Below, in pieces: positions 13,501 through 21,151 of a DNA stretch of 64,000 nt (positions are counted from its first letter, which is position 1; the number at the start of each line of letters is the position of its first letter). The notes below the pieces were generated by a model. The model worked only from the letters and a program-made list of their open reading frames with translations, was not told the DNA's origin and made no database searches. The stretch is from Arbacia lixula (lineage: Eukaryota; Echinodermata; Echinoidea; Arbacioida; Arbaciidae), in assembly GCA_963669155.1 (NCBI GenBank), contig OZ022597.1, forward strand, positions 1,742,673 through 1,806,672. The letters are read 5' to 3'. The position numbers and the translations under genes are program-made.

Positions 13501-16500
13501 ATCGTGGCTAGCCATTTCGCTGCGTGCCACATACGTGCGTTAAGTTCTCAAGTAAGCGTAGCAGCTAAATAGTGACGTCTCCCCACAGAATCGACGCCTG
13601 AAAGCCTTTAAGAGCAGTGTGAAAACCCGGCAAAGTGGACAGGAAGCTTCTCATGGAAATCGGGTGAACCCCTCGTGGTTCATCCTAGAAGGCTATACAG
13701 CCTACAAATGGTATCAGGCAGGCATTTATAATGCCATACAAAAGAAGAAAACGAAGCTTGTTTTATGTCTTAACTTGAGATCTCGCTATTGATATACCTA
13801 TTGTAAGTTACAGCTCTAAAACAAATAACAAGGAGCTAATGATCCTTTATTCAAGGAAAAACGTAAAAAGTCAGCATGATGATTCATGATTTTGTGTTGT
13901 CAGGGAGAGAAATGTTTTCATTTTACAATTAACATCTGCTGCAACCTGGCTATAATGTCCTTTGATATGTCATGAATATCTGTCCATATACATTGGATTC
14001 ACAATGGTATTGAGTATTGAGATTACCTTGGGCATTATGTACTTCATAATATGAAGTATGTCTCAAATTCTCTAACTGACCTAGATCTTAATTGATGATG
14101 AGTTGACCGTATGATGATGTCTGGTGCCGTATAATATTATTATAATGCACTTTTAATATATGTTTGTTTGTATGTTCTATTTGTTTTATATATCATTGAT
14201 ATTCATTTGTTTGTTATGTTTGATATGTTGTATGTTTGATATGTTAGTTATGTTTGATACGTTTGATATGTTTGATATGACAGATATGTTTGATATGTTA
14301 GATATGTTTGGCATGTTTAATGTGTTCAATATGTTTTTATGTTTGATTTGTTTGATATGTTCTATAGGGTTAATAAGTTTCATATGTTAAATATGTTTGA
14401 TATATTCTATATGGTGGAAAGGTTTGATATGTTTCAAATGTTTCATATATCAGATGTGTTTGATATGTTCTTTATGTTCTACATGTTCTATATGTTTCAT
14501 ATGTTAGATATGTTTCAAATGTTTCATATATTAGATGTGTTTGATATGTTCTTTATGTTTTATATGTTCTATATGTTTCATATGTTAGATATGTTTCATA
14601 TATTAGATGTGTTTGATATGTTACATATGTTTCATATGTTCTATATGATTGTTTGATATGTTTGCAGGTTATGTGCAGGGCATGAGTGATCTACTCTCAC
14701 CCATCTTGATTGTGATGGATGATGAGGTGGAAGCCTTCTGGTGTCTGTGTGGTTTCAAATGTTTCATATATTAGATGTGTTTGATATGTTCTATATGTTC
14801 TATATGTTCTATATGTTTCATATGTTATATATGATTGTTTGATATGTTTGCAGGTTATGTGCAGGGCATGAGTGATCTACTCTCACCCATCTTGATCGTG
14901 ATGGATGACGAGGTGGAGGCCTTCTGGTGTCTGTGTGGTTTCATGGATGATCTGCAAGTGGTGAGTAAGAATGATTTACATTTTTGATCAACATTTTTGA
15001 GGACTTAGAGGCTTTCTTCTGTCTAGCTACTAGGTAATTGCATTTCCCATTTTAATATAATTTGTAACGTGCAACTTTGATGTTTGTGTACATTTAGTTT
15101 TTTTATGTACATAAAATTATCATTGTTTTGCATCTTAAAATGATATTGTAATTATTTAATCAGTTGTTATTGTTGTTTTTTTTTCATAAAATAATAGTTC
15201 ATGATATTTACTTTAATAGGGGGCCTATACCCTACAAGCTTTGCTTATTAGTCGGCCTTCCTTCCCTTTCAATTTGTATTATCTAATTCATCGTATTATG
15301 CAAGTTTATTTATATGTATGTTAATCTGTGAAGTAAACTGTACCATCATTGTAAAAATTGAAAGAGGAGAAATAAATGAATTGAATTGAATTGAATTGAA
15401 TTGAATTTATTTTTTTTTTTACTTTACATTAATTTACAACCTCTTTCTTTGCCAGATTAAATACTGCACTATGATAGTTGTGGGTACGAATTGGTGCAGA
15501 ACAGTGACCTTCATATGTGCAAATTTAAATAAGTCTGATTGTTAACATTTCACTTTTTATGCCGTTGCAATGAAGTTGCCTGATGGCATTCTGTTTTTGA
15601 TTGTCCGTCTGGTTGTCTATCTGGACTACAGAATGTTAACGCGATAACTCAAAAAATAATTGACCAAATTTCATCAAACCTTGTGCAATGATAGTACTGT
15701 ATATGGCAGGGCACTTCTGCCCTACTCTGACAAAGGAAGCAACTAACAAAATAGACTTGTCTTGTAAATGAGCAAAGTGTATCTGTCACTTGCATTGGCA
15801 TCAGTGCAACACCACTTGAAAATCTCACAGCAAGATGAATATTTCTTCTCCAGATTTTGTCTGTATGCAGGCAATGCCGAATACAATATATTGGAATCAA
15901 AAATTCAAATTTGAGTGATGTGTCACTTGCTTCCTTTTGTCAAAGTAAGGTAAAATTGATTGAGTAGATTTTGGGTTGTGTTGATCAAAGGTCACATTAC
16001 AAGAAAAGCAATCAACAAAATGTCACGAAAACTGCTTCTGAAAAAATCCCTTGACATTATGATGTGTTAATTTCAACTTGATTCTATATTTTTAATTATA
16101 TTTCAAAAGTGTCAAAAGTTGTTTTTTAACACCTAGTGCTAATGAAGAAATTAGCATGTGACCATTAAGAGTTCTAACCAATGCTGGTTCTAATACGAAT
16201 GCTTGATATATTTGATCATCCTGCTTTCTCAGTGTATGAACTTTGACGTGGAGCAAGACGGCATGAAACGCCAGCTGATCCAACTCAACACCCTGCTCCA
16301 GATCATCGAGCCAAAGTTCTACAGCTATCTCCGTGAGTAGCCTTCCCATTCCAAAGTTAGCCTTTGTCCACCTGTCAGTCAAAGAGCTGCCAAATAATAA
16401 AATATTGTCTTAGTTGTTATGCTTAAGTTCAAAGATTCGACTTTTATCATCAATATGCAATGTTTGAAATTTGAAGAACATGTTGTGTTTCTTTTTTTAA

Positions 16501-19500
16501 TTCTCAGTGTACATTGCATAATGGTGTATTTCTACTTAACGTGTTCTTTACTGATCCTGCATATATGCGGGCTGGCCTTTTTTGCACTCAGATATTTAAG
16601 CAGCACAGCTTTCACACAATCAGCTTTGTTTTTACAATAGACAACAGGCTATGAATAAACTTCAAATACCATTACTAAGGACACAATTTAGCCATACCCC
16701 TTTGGTTACAACTTACTGCACTTTCGTGGCAATTTTTGACATCCTAACTGCACCAGCGTTCACAAACCCAGAGAAAATCTAGTCATGAGCATCATGACAA
16801 TAAGATTATCAACTGTCTTCAGCACATTCCCCTCATTGAAAACATTATTTTATATTTTTCTTTTGTCTACAATTGACTTACATTTGTATGTTTTGCATCA
16901 AAAATTAGATTTTTTTACTCTATGGATATTAATTTGTTAATTTGTTTGGCAAAGGTTGGCAGTTTTGCATCAAGCTTACATTTGTACTTAAACTTACATT
17001 TGCCGTGTGCAGACTCAAAGCTGTGATTGGTCTTTCCTTTGCTTTGTTTGATATTTGCTAATGTTGTAGCTGAGGGCCAATATGATGTTCTGATATGTTG
17101 ATATTGTAAGAAACAAGCTTTTACTTTAAGACTTCGGACCAGGACCCTGTTACATAAAATTTACCATGAATGGTAACTACCATGGTAACAAAGTTTGACA
17201 GCCAATCAAATTCAAAGTTTCTGCAGAAATTGCCATTGGTAGCAAATAGGGCCCAGTATTGACGTTGTATCTCTCCCATTCAACTCCCTATTAATGCCAT
17301 AGAGTCCAAGGAATCCAGCAACCTGTACTTCTGCTTCCGCTGGCTCCTGATCCATTTCAAGCGAGAGTTCACCATGGACGACATTATGAGGCTTTGGGAG
17401 GTAGGTCGGCAAGATTTACCTTAGGGCTGAGTACTCACTGAGCGGTTATTTTTGCAAGGGAATTATCTTTGCGAATTTCACAAATTGCTGTGGGGTCGTG
17501 AATTTAACAACACGTGAATATATAGCCACATAATCTTCATAGCTAAGCGCATGCACCACAAGCTCCTGTACACGTTTATACATGTAGTCCCAGCACTATC
17601 ATCTCACGATGGGATACCGGCACCGATGTTACAGGGGATACACGCGGTCATTGCGGTAGATTGCATAGCATGGCGTGTTGCGCACAACCGATCATCGCAA
17701 TAACATGTGCAAGTACAGTTTGTTTTCTCTCATTTGCTTGTGTATATCATGCCGGGGGAGTGTTTCACCAAGCTGTTCGTAAGTTACTAACGAATTTACA
17801 AACGACTGGTGATCCCCTCTTGGCTAAATGCGATACCACACTTTGTTCAATGAGAATCTGATTTAGCACAAGAAGGGATCACCAGTCATTCGTAAAGTCG
17901 TTCGTAACTTACGAACAGCTTGGTGAAACACCACCCAGCGCTATCAATCTCATGATAGGGTAACGGCACCGATGCTTCAGGGGATACATGCGGTCACGGC
18001 GGTAGATTGCATAGCATGCCGTGTTGCGCACAACCGATCATCGCAATAACACATGCAAGTACAGTTTGTTTTCTCTCATTTGCTTGTGTATATCATGCCG
18101 ACGGGCCTGGGAGCAGGGCATGCACTGTATAGCACTGGGTGTCATTTGCGAAAACAACAGCACGCAAAAATGCATGCAACCTCTTCATTCGCGAAAATAT
18201 CTGTACATGAAGTTATACAGTAATAATTTTAATGCCTTCGCAACGAGGTTGCCGGATAGCATTATGTTTCTGCCTTGTTAGCCCCTCCGTCCATCAAGAC
18301 CTCATTTATGTGATAACTAAAAAAGTGATTGACCAAATTCCATCAAACTTGGTACGATGATAATATAGGGCTGGGCAATTTGTAGAATTTTGCTGTTTAT
18401 GTGATAAATTGTAAATTATATGACCAAATATCACTAAACATGGTACAGTGATGATATATGGCAGGTCTCTCTCAATTAAAGGGTTACTAAATTAGAAAAA
18501 TAAGTTCCCACAAATCTATGTAAAATTGTCCACTAAAAACGAATTTCACATTCATTTGCCACAATAAAGTCTCAGTTTGAGAAAAATTTGAAAAAACGCA
18601 CGCCTCCAGTGACGTATGAGAAGTCAAAATGCCATAAATGCCAACGGCGTAAACAAAATATTTTATTCACGCCATTCAAACAATACGTTACCAATGGGAA
18701 CCCAAAAGCTTGTCCATGGTTTGTCTGAGTAGCAACAACTAATAGATTCAATGTGCATTCCATCCATTGAATCTGAATGACAAGATACAGGTGAATGCAA
18801 TAACACGTTACTACGCAGTTAAGGGGAAAGTTGTGAATACATTACGAAAATGGTCTATTGTTGAATTCCGTACAATCTATGGAATTTTGACTTCTCATAC
18901 GTCACTGGAGGCGTGCGTTTTTCACATTTTTGTCAAAATGAGACTTTACTGCGGCAAACGAATGTGAAATTTGTTTTTAGTGGATAATTTTACATAGATT
19001 AGTGGGAACTTATTTTTCTAATTTAGTAACCCTTTAAGTTGTATTTCATAGCCAAATAGCTTTTCCATACATTAGAGGATGAAATTTTACTTAATATTCA
19101 AGATTCTGGCAAAACTTCAGCGTCTGCGCAACAGGGCGGGGGCATATTAGTTGACTGTTTACAGTCAAATTTCTTTAGATTTTAGGTAAAATGGTTGACT
19201 CTTAATTAACCAGTTTTGTGAGGATAAGGTCGGTCTGAAAGTACCAGTCATCATAGCAAATGGCACAACAATGTGAAGAAGAATAATCAAGCTTTCTAAT
19301 AATACTCCAGTCATGTACGATGATGAAGCAACAAGCGATATATCATCCCTCAAACTTGATTTTCAGAGCTTTTTTTGAGGGGTTTATATAGGTTTGTAGA
19401 CTTACTGTACCACCTATTCTGTTTGATGTTTGTTGAACAGGTGATGTGGACTCAGCTACCGTGCAAGAACTTCCATCTGCTGCTGTGTGTTGCCATTCTG

Positions 19501-20520
19501 AATGGAGAGAAGGACAAGATGGAGAGGGAGGACTATGATTTCAATGACATCTTGAAGGTACATGACAACATTTTGGTTTAGTCTCCTTATTTTCCTACTT
19601 TTCCTCTCCTTCCTTCTCAGAGAAGTTGCATTCTTGTCATGTGATTATGATCAGTACGTCACCATTCTCCTGTCCTTTGGGGTTTACCTTTTCTTCTCCT
19701 TCTTCTTTTTCATCTTCTTCTTGTATTTAGATATATTCAAATGTATTCAAATTTATTCAAATGTATTCAAATTTATTCAAATGTATTCAAATGTATTCAA
19801 ATGCCTATGTGGAAATGCTCCTGTCTATCTTACTGAACTCATCAAACGATACCAGCCTAGTTGTAATCTTCGTTCTCAATCAAAAAGTCTTCTCTCTGAA
19901 GTTCGTGTAAAATCTAAGACATTCGGTGATAGAGCTTTTGCATATACGACACCCAAATTATGGAGTAACCTCCCCCAAGGCATTAGATCATTGACAGACT
20001 TCGATCAATTCAAATCAAGACTAAAGACGCATTTGTTTGATAATTATTAGCTATTTTCAAATTCTCACATAATCAGTTTTTACGTTCACACGCATAGAGA
20101 TTATTTGAATGGTATTATGCGTCTCTAAGAATTGAATATTATCATTATTATTATTATTATTCTTTTTCTTGTTCTTCTTCTCTTTTTGATATTCTTATTC
20201 TCCTTCTATGTGTCCAATCCTTCTCAGTCTCCTCATCCTCTGGTCCTCGTTATTGTGTTCCTATCATGACTTTCATTATATCATATCGCCTTTCCCCACA
20301 GCACGTCAATGAGCTCGCCCTCCACATCGATGTCGACGACATCCTCAAGAAAGGAGAGGGAACATACCTCCAGCTCTCAAACCTGGACGACCTCCCGGCC
20401 ACGATTCGCGACATCATCGGCATCACCGACAGGAATCGTGGCGCCGGAGACGAAGCGACGTCAGAACTCTCCGATAGTAGTATTGAGGTGCTAGGGGATG
20501 GCGATCCCAGTCCGCAGTGA
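1502..20520 (+). CDS. TBC1D15: TBC1 domain family member 15/17-like Rab GAP (14 exons, first exon missing)
   Basis: This gene encodes a Rab GTPase-activating protein. TBC1D15/17 proteins stimulate GTP hydrolysis on Rab7-type GTPases and act at late endosomes, lysosomes and Fis1-marked mitochondria (family knowledge). Exons: 1502-1597, 3913-4033, 4722-4959, 6190-6301, 8236-8427, 8878-9006, 9900-10003, 10826-10920, 13144-13260, 14854-14960, 16233-16332, 17303-17400, 19441-19557, 20302-20520. All have AG/GT borders and compatible phases, and they total 1845 nt, 614 residues plus TGA. The N-terminal third matches the family's DUF3548 region (GWSYLVF, LHFH, FSKVTN). The TBC domain runs from about residue 297 to 540 and has both catalytic fingers: the arginine finger in EKDVHRTDR (about residue 368) and the glutamine finger in YVQGMSDL (about 405). 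Human TBC1D15 is about 690 residues. A short first exon should lie upstream because exon 1502 starts in phase 0 without an ATG. TBC1D17 orthology is not excluded, since the split is vertebrate-specific. Confidence 0.93.
1631..1924 (+). repeat. Two tandem units of about 147 bp
   Basis: Both units carry ACAACTAGAGT, CATTCTCCTCTTTTCTCAGT and CGTCCTGGA, then AGAAATTG. Similar motifs recur near 6850-6930 and 9030-9160, so this is a dispersed repeat that duplicated locally. Confidence 0.6.
2042..2270. mobile_element. TTAA palindrome family A, right-truncated
   Basis: Begins after TTAA (2038-2041) with the family's left end (ACTGTACTGGGAAGAC) and breaks off within the right arm, where an exon-2 duplicate begins. 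Confidence 0.7.
2271..2350 (+). pseudogene. Decayed partial copy of a TBC1D15 exon and its acceptor
   Basis: The stretch CCCCTTTGACCCTATCAGGA through CTCTTACAGAAG closely matches 3865-3935, the acceptor and first bases of the exon at 3913. After about 20 exon bases the similarity fades, and no donor is present. Confidence 0.65.
3120..3475 (+). repeat. Tandem duplication of about 183 bp
   Basis: Two adjacent copies share ACCTTTCTATTGATAT, GAAAAGAAGAAAGTTCGAT and GGACTCTAGGAGCTCTTTG. They are nearly identical, so the duplication is recent. The region is non-coding. Confidence 0.75.
3913..4033 (+). CDS. TBC1D15: TBC1D15 exon
   Basis: Encodes KRGEFVEWIP...DWTMVNTVSYQRQ and ends one base into a codon. 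Acceptor is CTCTTACAG and donor GTATCC. It matches the VEW...WDMVNTVSF stretch of vertebrate TBC1D15. A decayed copy of its acceptor and first bases lies at about 2270-2350. Confidence 0.85.
4440..4575 (+). mobile_element. Probable non-LTR retroposon 3' end
   Basis: Ends in AATAAATTCATTCATTCATTCAT, a terminal AATAAA followed by short tandem repeats, as seen in CR1-like 3' tails. A poly-G run follows at 4590-4610. Confidence 0.3.
4722..4959 (+). CDS. TBC1D15: TBC1D15 exon (DUF3548 core)
   Basis: The longest internal exon. It encodes the DUF3548 core, with FPLAEVKTIRRSKQ, GWSYLVFVLKD, LHFHDGG and IEKYVML. In family members this N-terminal region contacts Rabs and other partners. Donor is GTAAGG and the next exon completes a Lys codon. 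Confidence 0.9.
4986..5166. mobile_element. 181-bp palindromic MITE, CWG-target family C
   Basis: A near-perfect palindrome with ends GGGTGTTTCACCAAGCTG, flanked by CAG (4983-4985 and 5167-5169). It has no coding capacity. Confidence 0.85.
5188..5400. mobile_element. Partial TTAA family B element
   Basis: Left-arm-like sequence (AAAGTACACCCTGAATTAAAG...GTGATGTCAC...CCTATATGTTGTGAG) corresponding to the B copies at 11906 and 59459. The right arm is missing. Confidence 0.55.
5473..5637. repeat. Dispersed repeat ending in poly-C
   Basis: Shares AAGTCATGAAAAG-like, CAGCAGTTGC-like and poly-C segments with 42044-42184 and 42445-42600, so it is a dispersed family of unknown class. Confidence 0.45.
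5643..6007. mobile_element. TTAA palindrome family A, full copy
   Basis: 365 bp with TTAA on both sides (5639-5642, 6008-6011), ends AGGACATATACTGTACTGGG and its complement, and a central inverted TTCGGGC/GAACATT motif. It lies in the intron before the 6190 exon. Confidence 0.85.
6190..6301 (+). CDS. TBC1D15: TBC1D15 exon
   Basis: Encodes SPNDARLYVV...LSRSFNEL and ends in phase 0 at GTAAGC. Acceptor is CCATGCCAG. It matches the ESPQD...LSQSFENL stretch of vertebrate homologues. Confidence 0.87.
6377..6870. mobile_element. TTAA family B element split by a family A insertion
   Basis: Left part 6377-6400 follows TTAA. The right part resumes at 6770 (GTTGGTTTCAATAGAAGC). The interruption is exactly one family A copy at an internal TTAA. 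The right terminus is not recognisable. Confidence 0.7.
6401..6765. mobile_element. TTAA palindrome family A, nested in family B
   Basis: 365 bp with target duplication TTAA (6397-6400 and 6766-6769). The uninterrupted host sequence, CTGAAATTAAGTTGG, is visible at about 59475 and shows the empty site. Confidence 0.88.
7398..7578. mobile_element. 181-bp palindromic MITE, CWG-target family C
   Basis: Same structure as 4986-5166, flanked by CTG (7395-7397 and 7579-7581). Confidence 0.85.
7693..8089. mobile_element. TTAA palindrome family A with internal retroposon insertion
   Basis: Both ends of family A are present, but about 135 bp of unrelated sequence sits in the left arm. The right-hand TTAA remains (8090-8093); the left has decayed to TCAA. 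Confidence 0.75.
7731..7866 (-). mobile_element. Non-LTR retroposon 3' end (minus strand)
   Basis: Read on the minus strand it ends in repeated AATTGAATTGAATTG after an AATAAA-bearing 3' UTR, like CR1-type tails. It is inserted inside the palindrome at 7693. Confidence 0.5.
8115..8195 (-). repeat. tRNA-like (SINE-type) segment
   Basis: The minus strand has a box-A-like GTAGTGGTTGAAAG and, about 35 nt later, a box-B-like CAGGTTCACGCCC. This fits a tRNA-derived SINE head or a degenerate tRNA pseudogene. Confidence 0.35.
8236..8427 (+). CDS. TBC1D15: TBC1D15 exon
   Basis: 64 codons in phase 0, with DPVSATMGGFSKVTNFF, HRPSDEYAELIPDLEG and GYELISQ. It matches the KDPYTATMIGFSKVTN region of vertebrate TBC1D15. 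Acceptor is TTCACAG and donor GTAATG. Confidence 0.9.
8878..9006 (+). CDS. TBC1D15: TBC1D15 exon (linker to TBC domain)
   Basis: 43 codons in phase 0: IRLGDRPNVDRR...EWRTFMDKEGRI...AVFKG. It is the entry to the TBC domain, as in the LGERP...EEWTKNIDSEGRI region of homologues. Donor is GTAAGG. Confidence 0.9.
9437..9745. mobile_element. Family C-related palindrome, long subtype
   Basis: Arms match family C (AAGCTGTTC...GACTGGTGA) around an extra central segment of about 110 bp. The left terminus is eroded. Long copies also occur at 33185 and 58211. Confidence 0.65.
9900..10003 (+). CDS. TBC1D15: TBC1D15 exon (TBC domain start)
   Basis: Encodes GLVPSLRKEAWKFLLKYYPW and TTKERQLLRRKK, the typical opening of a TBC domain (G-hydrophobic-R..W..LL..PW). 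It ends two bases into a codon at GTGAGT. Confidence 0.92.
10071..10125 (+). pseudogene. Truncated copy 1 of the TBC1D15 exon at 10826
   Basis: TGAGTACTTCTTCCTGAAGG and onward matches the exon, but the acceptor AG is lost and the sequence runs into a GA microsatellite. Confidence 0.7.
10126..10335 (+). repeat. GA-rich microsatellite (first unit)
   Basis: Purine-rich GAGA/GATA sequence carried within the tandem exon duplication; a longer version follows at 10491-10728. Confidence 0.8.
10434..10490 (+). pseudogene. Truncated copy 2 of the TBC1D15 exon at 10826
   Basis: It keeps the full acceptor (ATCTTTGCAG) and about 57 exon bases, then enters a GA microsatellite. An A-to-G change makes AGGTGAGT directly after the acceptor, a perfect 5' splice-site consensus. 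No donor follows the coding part. Confidence 0.75.
10491..10728 (+). repeat. GA/GATA microsatellite (second unit)
   Basis: Homologous to 10126-10335 but longer because of GATA expansion. The flanks GCAAAGTTACAAATGCTCT are shared with the first unit. Confidence 0.8.
10826..10920 (+). CDS. TBC1D15: TBC1D15 exon (functional member of three tandem copies)
   Basis: Encodes EDEYFCMKAQWKTVTE...RLRDRKSII-type sequence and joins in frame on both sides. Two partial copies lie upstream at 10071-10125 and 10434-10490, each followed by a GA-rich microsatellite. Only this copy has the full exon and a donor (GTAAAA), so it is taken as the functional one. Confidence 0.88.
10957..11113. mobile_element. 157-bp palindromic MITE, CWG-target family D
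   Basis: Ends GGCCCTGTTGCATAAAACTT and complement, flanked by CTG on both sides (10954-10956, 11114-11116). Confidence 0.85.
11167..11323. mobile_element. 157-bp palindromic MITE, family D
   Basis: Same family, flanked by CAG (11164-11166 and 11324-11326). It lies only 50 bp from the previous copy. Confidence 0.85.
11906..12356. mobile_element. TTAA family B element, full copy
   Basis: 451 bp between TTAA sites (11902-11905, 12357-12360), ends AGGGGAAGTTCATCC and complement. Inside is GTGACGTCAC, a CRE-type palindrome, followed by CCATATGTTGTG. Confidence 0.82.
12744..13109. mobile_element. TTAA palindrome family A next to an exon
   Basis: 366 bp; left TTAA at 12740-12743, right site decayed to TTGC. 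Its right end is 34 bp before the arginine-finger exon. Confidence 0.82.
13144..13260 (+). CDS. TBC1D15: TBC1D15 exon with catalytic arginine finger
   Basis: Carries the arginine-finger motif EKDVHRTDR and MTYCMYNFDLG. Acceptor is CTCTACAG and donor GTAAGT. A TTAA-type palindromic element ends only 34 bp upstream (13109), so the branch point and polypyrimidine tract sit in a very short stretch between them. Confidence 0.93.
14160..14660 (+). repeat. TTTGATATG-type minisatellite
   Basis: About 500 bp of degenerate 9-bp steps (TTTGATATG, TTTCATATG, TTCTATATG). It is open in one frame as a Met-Phe-Asp repeat by chance of composition, and reaches the acceptor of the exon copy at 14668. Confidence 0.85.
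14668..14754 (+). pseudogene. Truncated tandem copy of the TBC1D15 glutamine-finger exon
   Basis: 87 bp identical to 14854-14940 except for three changes, all synonymous. The acceptor is intact. The sequence then reverts to minisatellite, giving an in-frame stop shortly after GF, with no usable donor. Confidence 0.85.
14854..14960 (+). CDS. TBC1D15: TBC1D15 exon with catalytic glutamine finger
   Basis: Encodes YVQGMSDLLSPILIVMDDEV then EAFWCLCGFMDDLQV, which includes the TBC glutamine finger (YVQGM). It ends in phase 0 at GTGAGT. A truncated near-identical copy sits 186 bp upstream at 14668. Confidence 0.93.
15180..15411 (+). mobile_element. CR1-like retroposon 3' UTR and tail
   Basis: CCTACAAGCTTTGCTT...AATAAATG followed by five GAATT-type repeats, resembling CR1-family 3' ends. 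No coding part remains. Confidence 0.5.
15550..15960. repeat. Dispersed repeat with GCCGTTGCAATGAAGTTGCC start
   Basis: Shares ATGCCGTTGCAATGA-like and GATAACTCAAAAAATAATTGACC-like segments with 18228-18480. Its terminal hairpin-like start hints at relationship to the pearl/HINE-like elements near 40 kb. Confidence 0.4.
16233..16332 (+). CDS. TBC1D15: TBC1D15 exon
   Basis: Encodes CMNFDVEQDGMKRQLIQL then NTLLQIIEPKFYSYL, matching the QNFEEQMQGMKTQLIQL region of human TBC1D15. Acceptor is TTTCTCAG and donor GTGAGT. Confidence 0.92.
16555..16730. repeat. Dispersed repeat shared with 33825-34000
   Basis: Both carry GCGGGCTGGC-like, AAACTTCAAA and CCACACCCCTTTGGTTAC-like blocks in the same order. 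The class is unknown. Confidence 0.4.
17143..17253. mobile_element. Family D palindrome with right arm partly deleted
   Basis: Left end GACCCTGTTACATAAAA. About 46 bp of the right arm are missing, yet CAG remains on both sides (17140-17142, 17254-17256). Confidence 0.7.
17303..17400 (+). CDS. TBC1D15: TBC1D15 exon
   Basis: Encodes SSNLYFCFRWLLIHFKRE then FTMDDIMRLWE, among the most conserved stretches of the family (YFCFRWLL.FKREF). Donor is GTAGGT. A deleted 157-bp-family palindrome (17143-17253) ends about 50 bp upstream. Confidence 0.93.
17588..18107 (+). repeat. Direct repeat of about 170 bp around a family C element
   Basis: 17588-17755 and 17937-18107 are near-identical (GATTGCATAGCATG, GCGCACAACCGATCATCGCA) and are separated only by the MITE at 17756-17935. 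Confidence 0.75.
17756..17935. mobile_element. Family C palindromic MITE
   Basis: 180 bp with family C arms. The right flank is CAG; the left has become CGG. Confidence 0.75.
18480..19034. mobile_element. 555-bp palindromic MITE with TTAA target
   Basis: Ends AGGGTTACTAAATTAG and complement; long arms (about 130 bp, ACGCACGCCTCCAGTGACGT in the left) and TTAA at 18476-18479 and 19035-19038. It has no transposase. Confidence 0.85.
19441..19557 (+). CDS. TBC1D15: TBC1D15 exon
   Basis: 39 codons in phase 0: VMWTQLPCKNFHLLLCVA then ILNGEKD...YDFNDILK, equivalent to the end of the TBC domain. Acceptor is GTTGAACAG and donor GTACAT. Confidence 0.93.
19727..19803 (+). repeat. ATTCAAATGT 12-bp tandem repeat
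   Basis: Six or so 12-bp units, ATTCAAATGT/ATTCAAATTT, next to the retroposon remnant. Confidence 0.8.
19806..20160 (+). mobile_element. CR1/L2-like non-LTR retrotransposon 3' remnant
   Basis: Encodes the reverse-transcriptase C-terminus (YLTELIKRYQPSCNLRSQ, KTFGDRAFAYTTPKLWSNLP, FKSRLKTHLF) to a stop at 20050, then a short 3' UTR and an (ATT)n tail. It is 5'-truncated and sits in the last TBC1D15 intron. Confidence 0.8.
20302..20520 (+). CDS. TBC1D15: TBC1D15 last coding exon
   Basis: 72 codons plus TGA. It starts HVNELALHIDVDDILKK, matching HINELSMKIDVEDIL of vertebrates. The acidic, Ser-rich tail ends at GDGDPSPQ, shorter than the human C-terminus. Acceptor is TTTCCCCACAG. The preceding intron holds a non-LTR retroposon remnant. 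Confidence 0.92.
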   Translation, partial: HVNELALHIDVDDILKKGEGTYLQLSNLDDLPATIRDIIGITDRNRGAGDEATSELSDSSIEVLGDGDPSPQ

Positions 20521-20775
20521 AACAACACCAACAGATATAGTGTGGGACTGAAAGAGAGAATGTTCAGCAACACCAACTGACATGGTGTAGGACTGATTGG
20601 AAAAGCTGTTCAGCATTACCAACAGATATGGTGCGGGACTGATAGAAAAAAATATGTAGTCAAATGTGTACAATGAAGAATTTGAGGCAGTCATAAATCA
20701 TCCTACGTGTGAACTGTTGGTCTCTGCACAGATTGAAGCAACACCAGCGCATATGGTGTTGGACTGATGGAGAAA
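20521..20775 (+). repeat. Tandem hairpin-type repeats in TBC1D15 3' UTR
   Basis: Three adjacent degenerate units of about 55 bp follow the stop codon, and a fourth lies near 20730. Each has a CACCAAC...ATGGTG inverted pair and a GGACTGA motif, so each could fold into a small stem-loop in the mRNA. No function is recognised. Confidence 0.5.
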
Positions 20776-21151
20776 ATTCAGTCATCTGTGTGTATTTTAA
20801 GAACTTACGGCAGTCTGTCATAACAAATGCTCGTTGTGTATTGTTGTTGACTCTCTATGGCGTGGAATCGATATCGCAAATTTGTGCCAGTGTGTAGATC
20901 ATTCACGTAATTGTTCACCTCTTACCAAAGTGAAGAGTAACAGTGTGGATTCCATATCTTGTTGAAGGACACAGGTGATGCCATAGTTCTGTTTGCATCA
21001 GGAACTTTGAAATCTGTAGTCATCGTTATGAAAGACAAGGTGTCCCTTTTGCAGGTCAAAAAAAACAAAATTTTGTCATAACCATTGAAAGTGGAAGAAG
21101 ACATTGTAGTAGAACTTCCCTCCGAATAATAGAACTGGAAACTGGCTTTAA

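Noticed and set aside
13583-13790. Possible extra TBC1D15 exon after the acceptor-like CTCCCCACAG
   Set aside because: Open for about 65 codons, but it has no homology, and the flanking exons (13144-13260 and 14854-14960) already join in frame inside the conserved TBC domain.
14160-14656. Met-Phe-Asp repeat ORFs
   Set aside because: TTTGATATG minisatellite in an intron; the frame has no start context or homology and runs into a splice acceptor.
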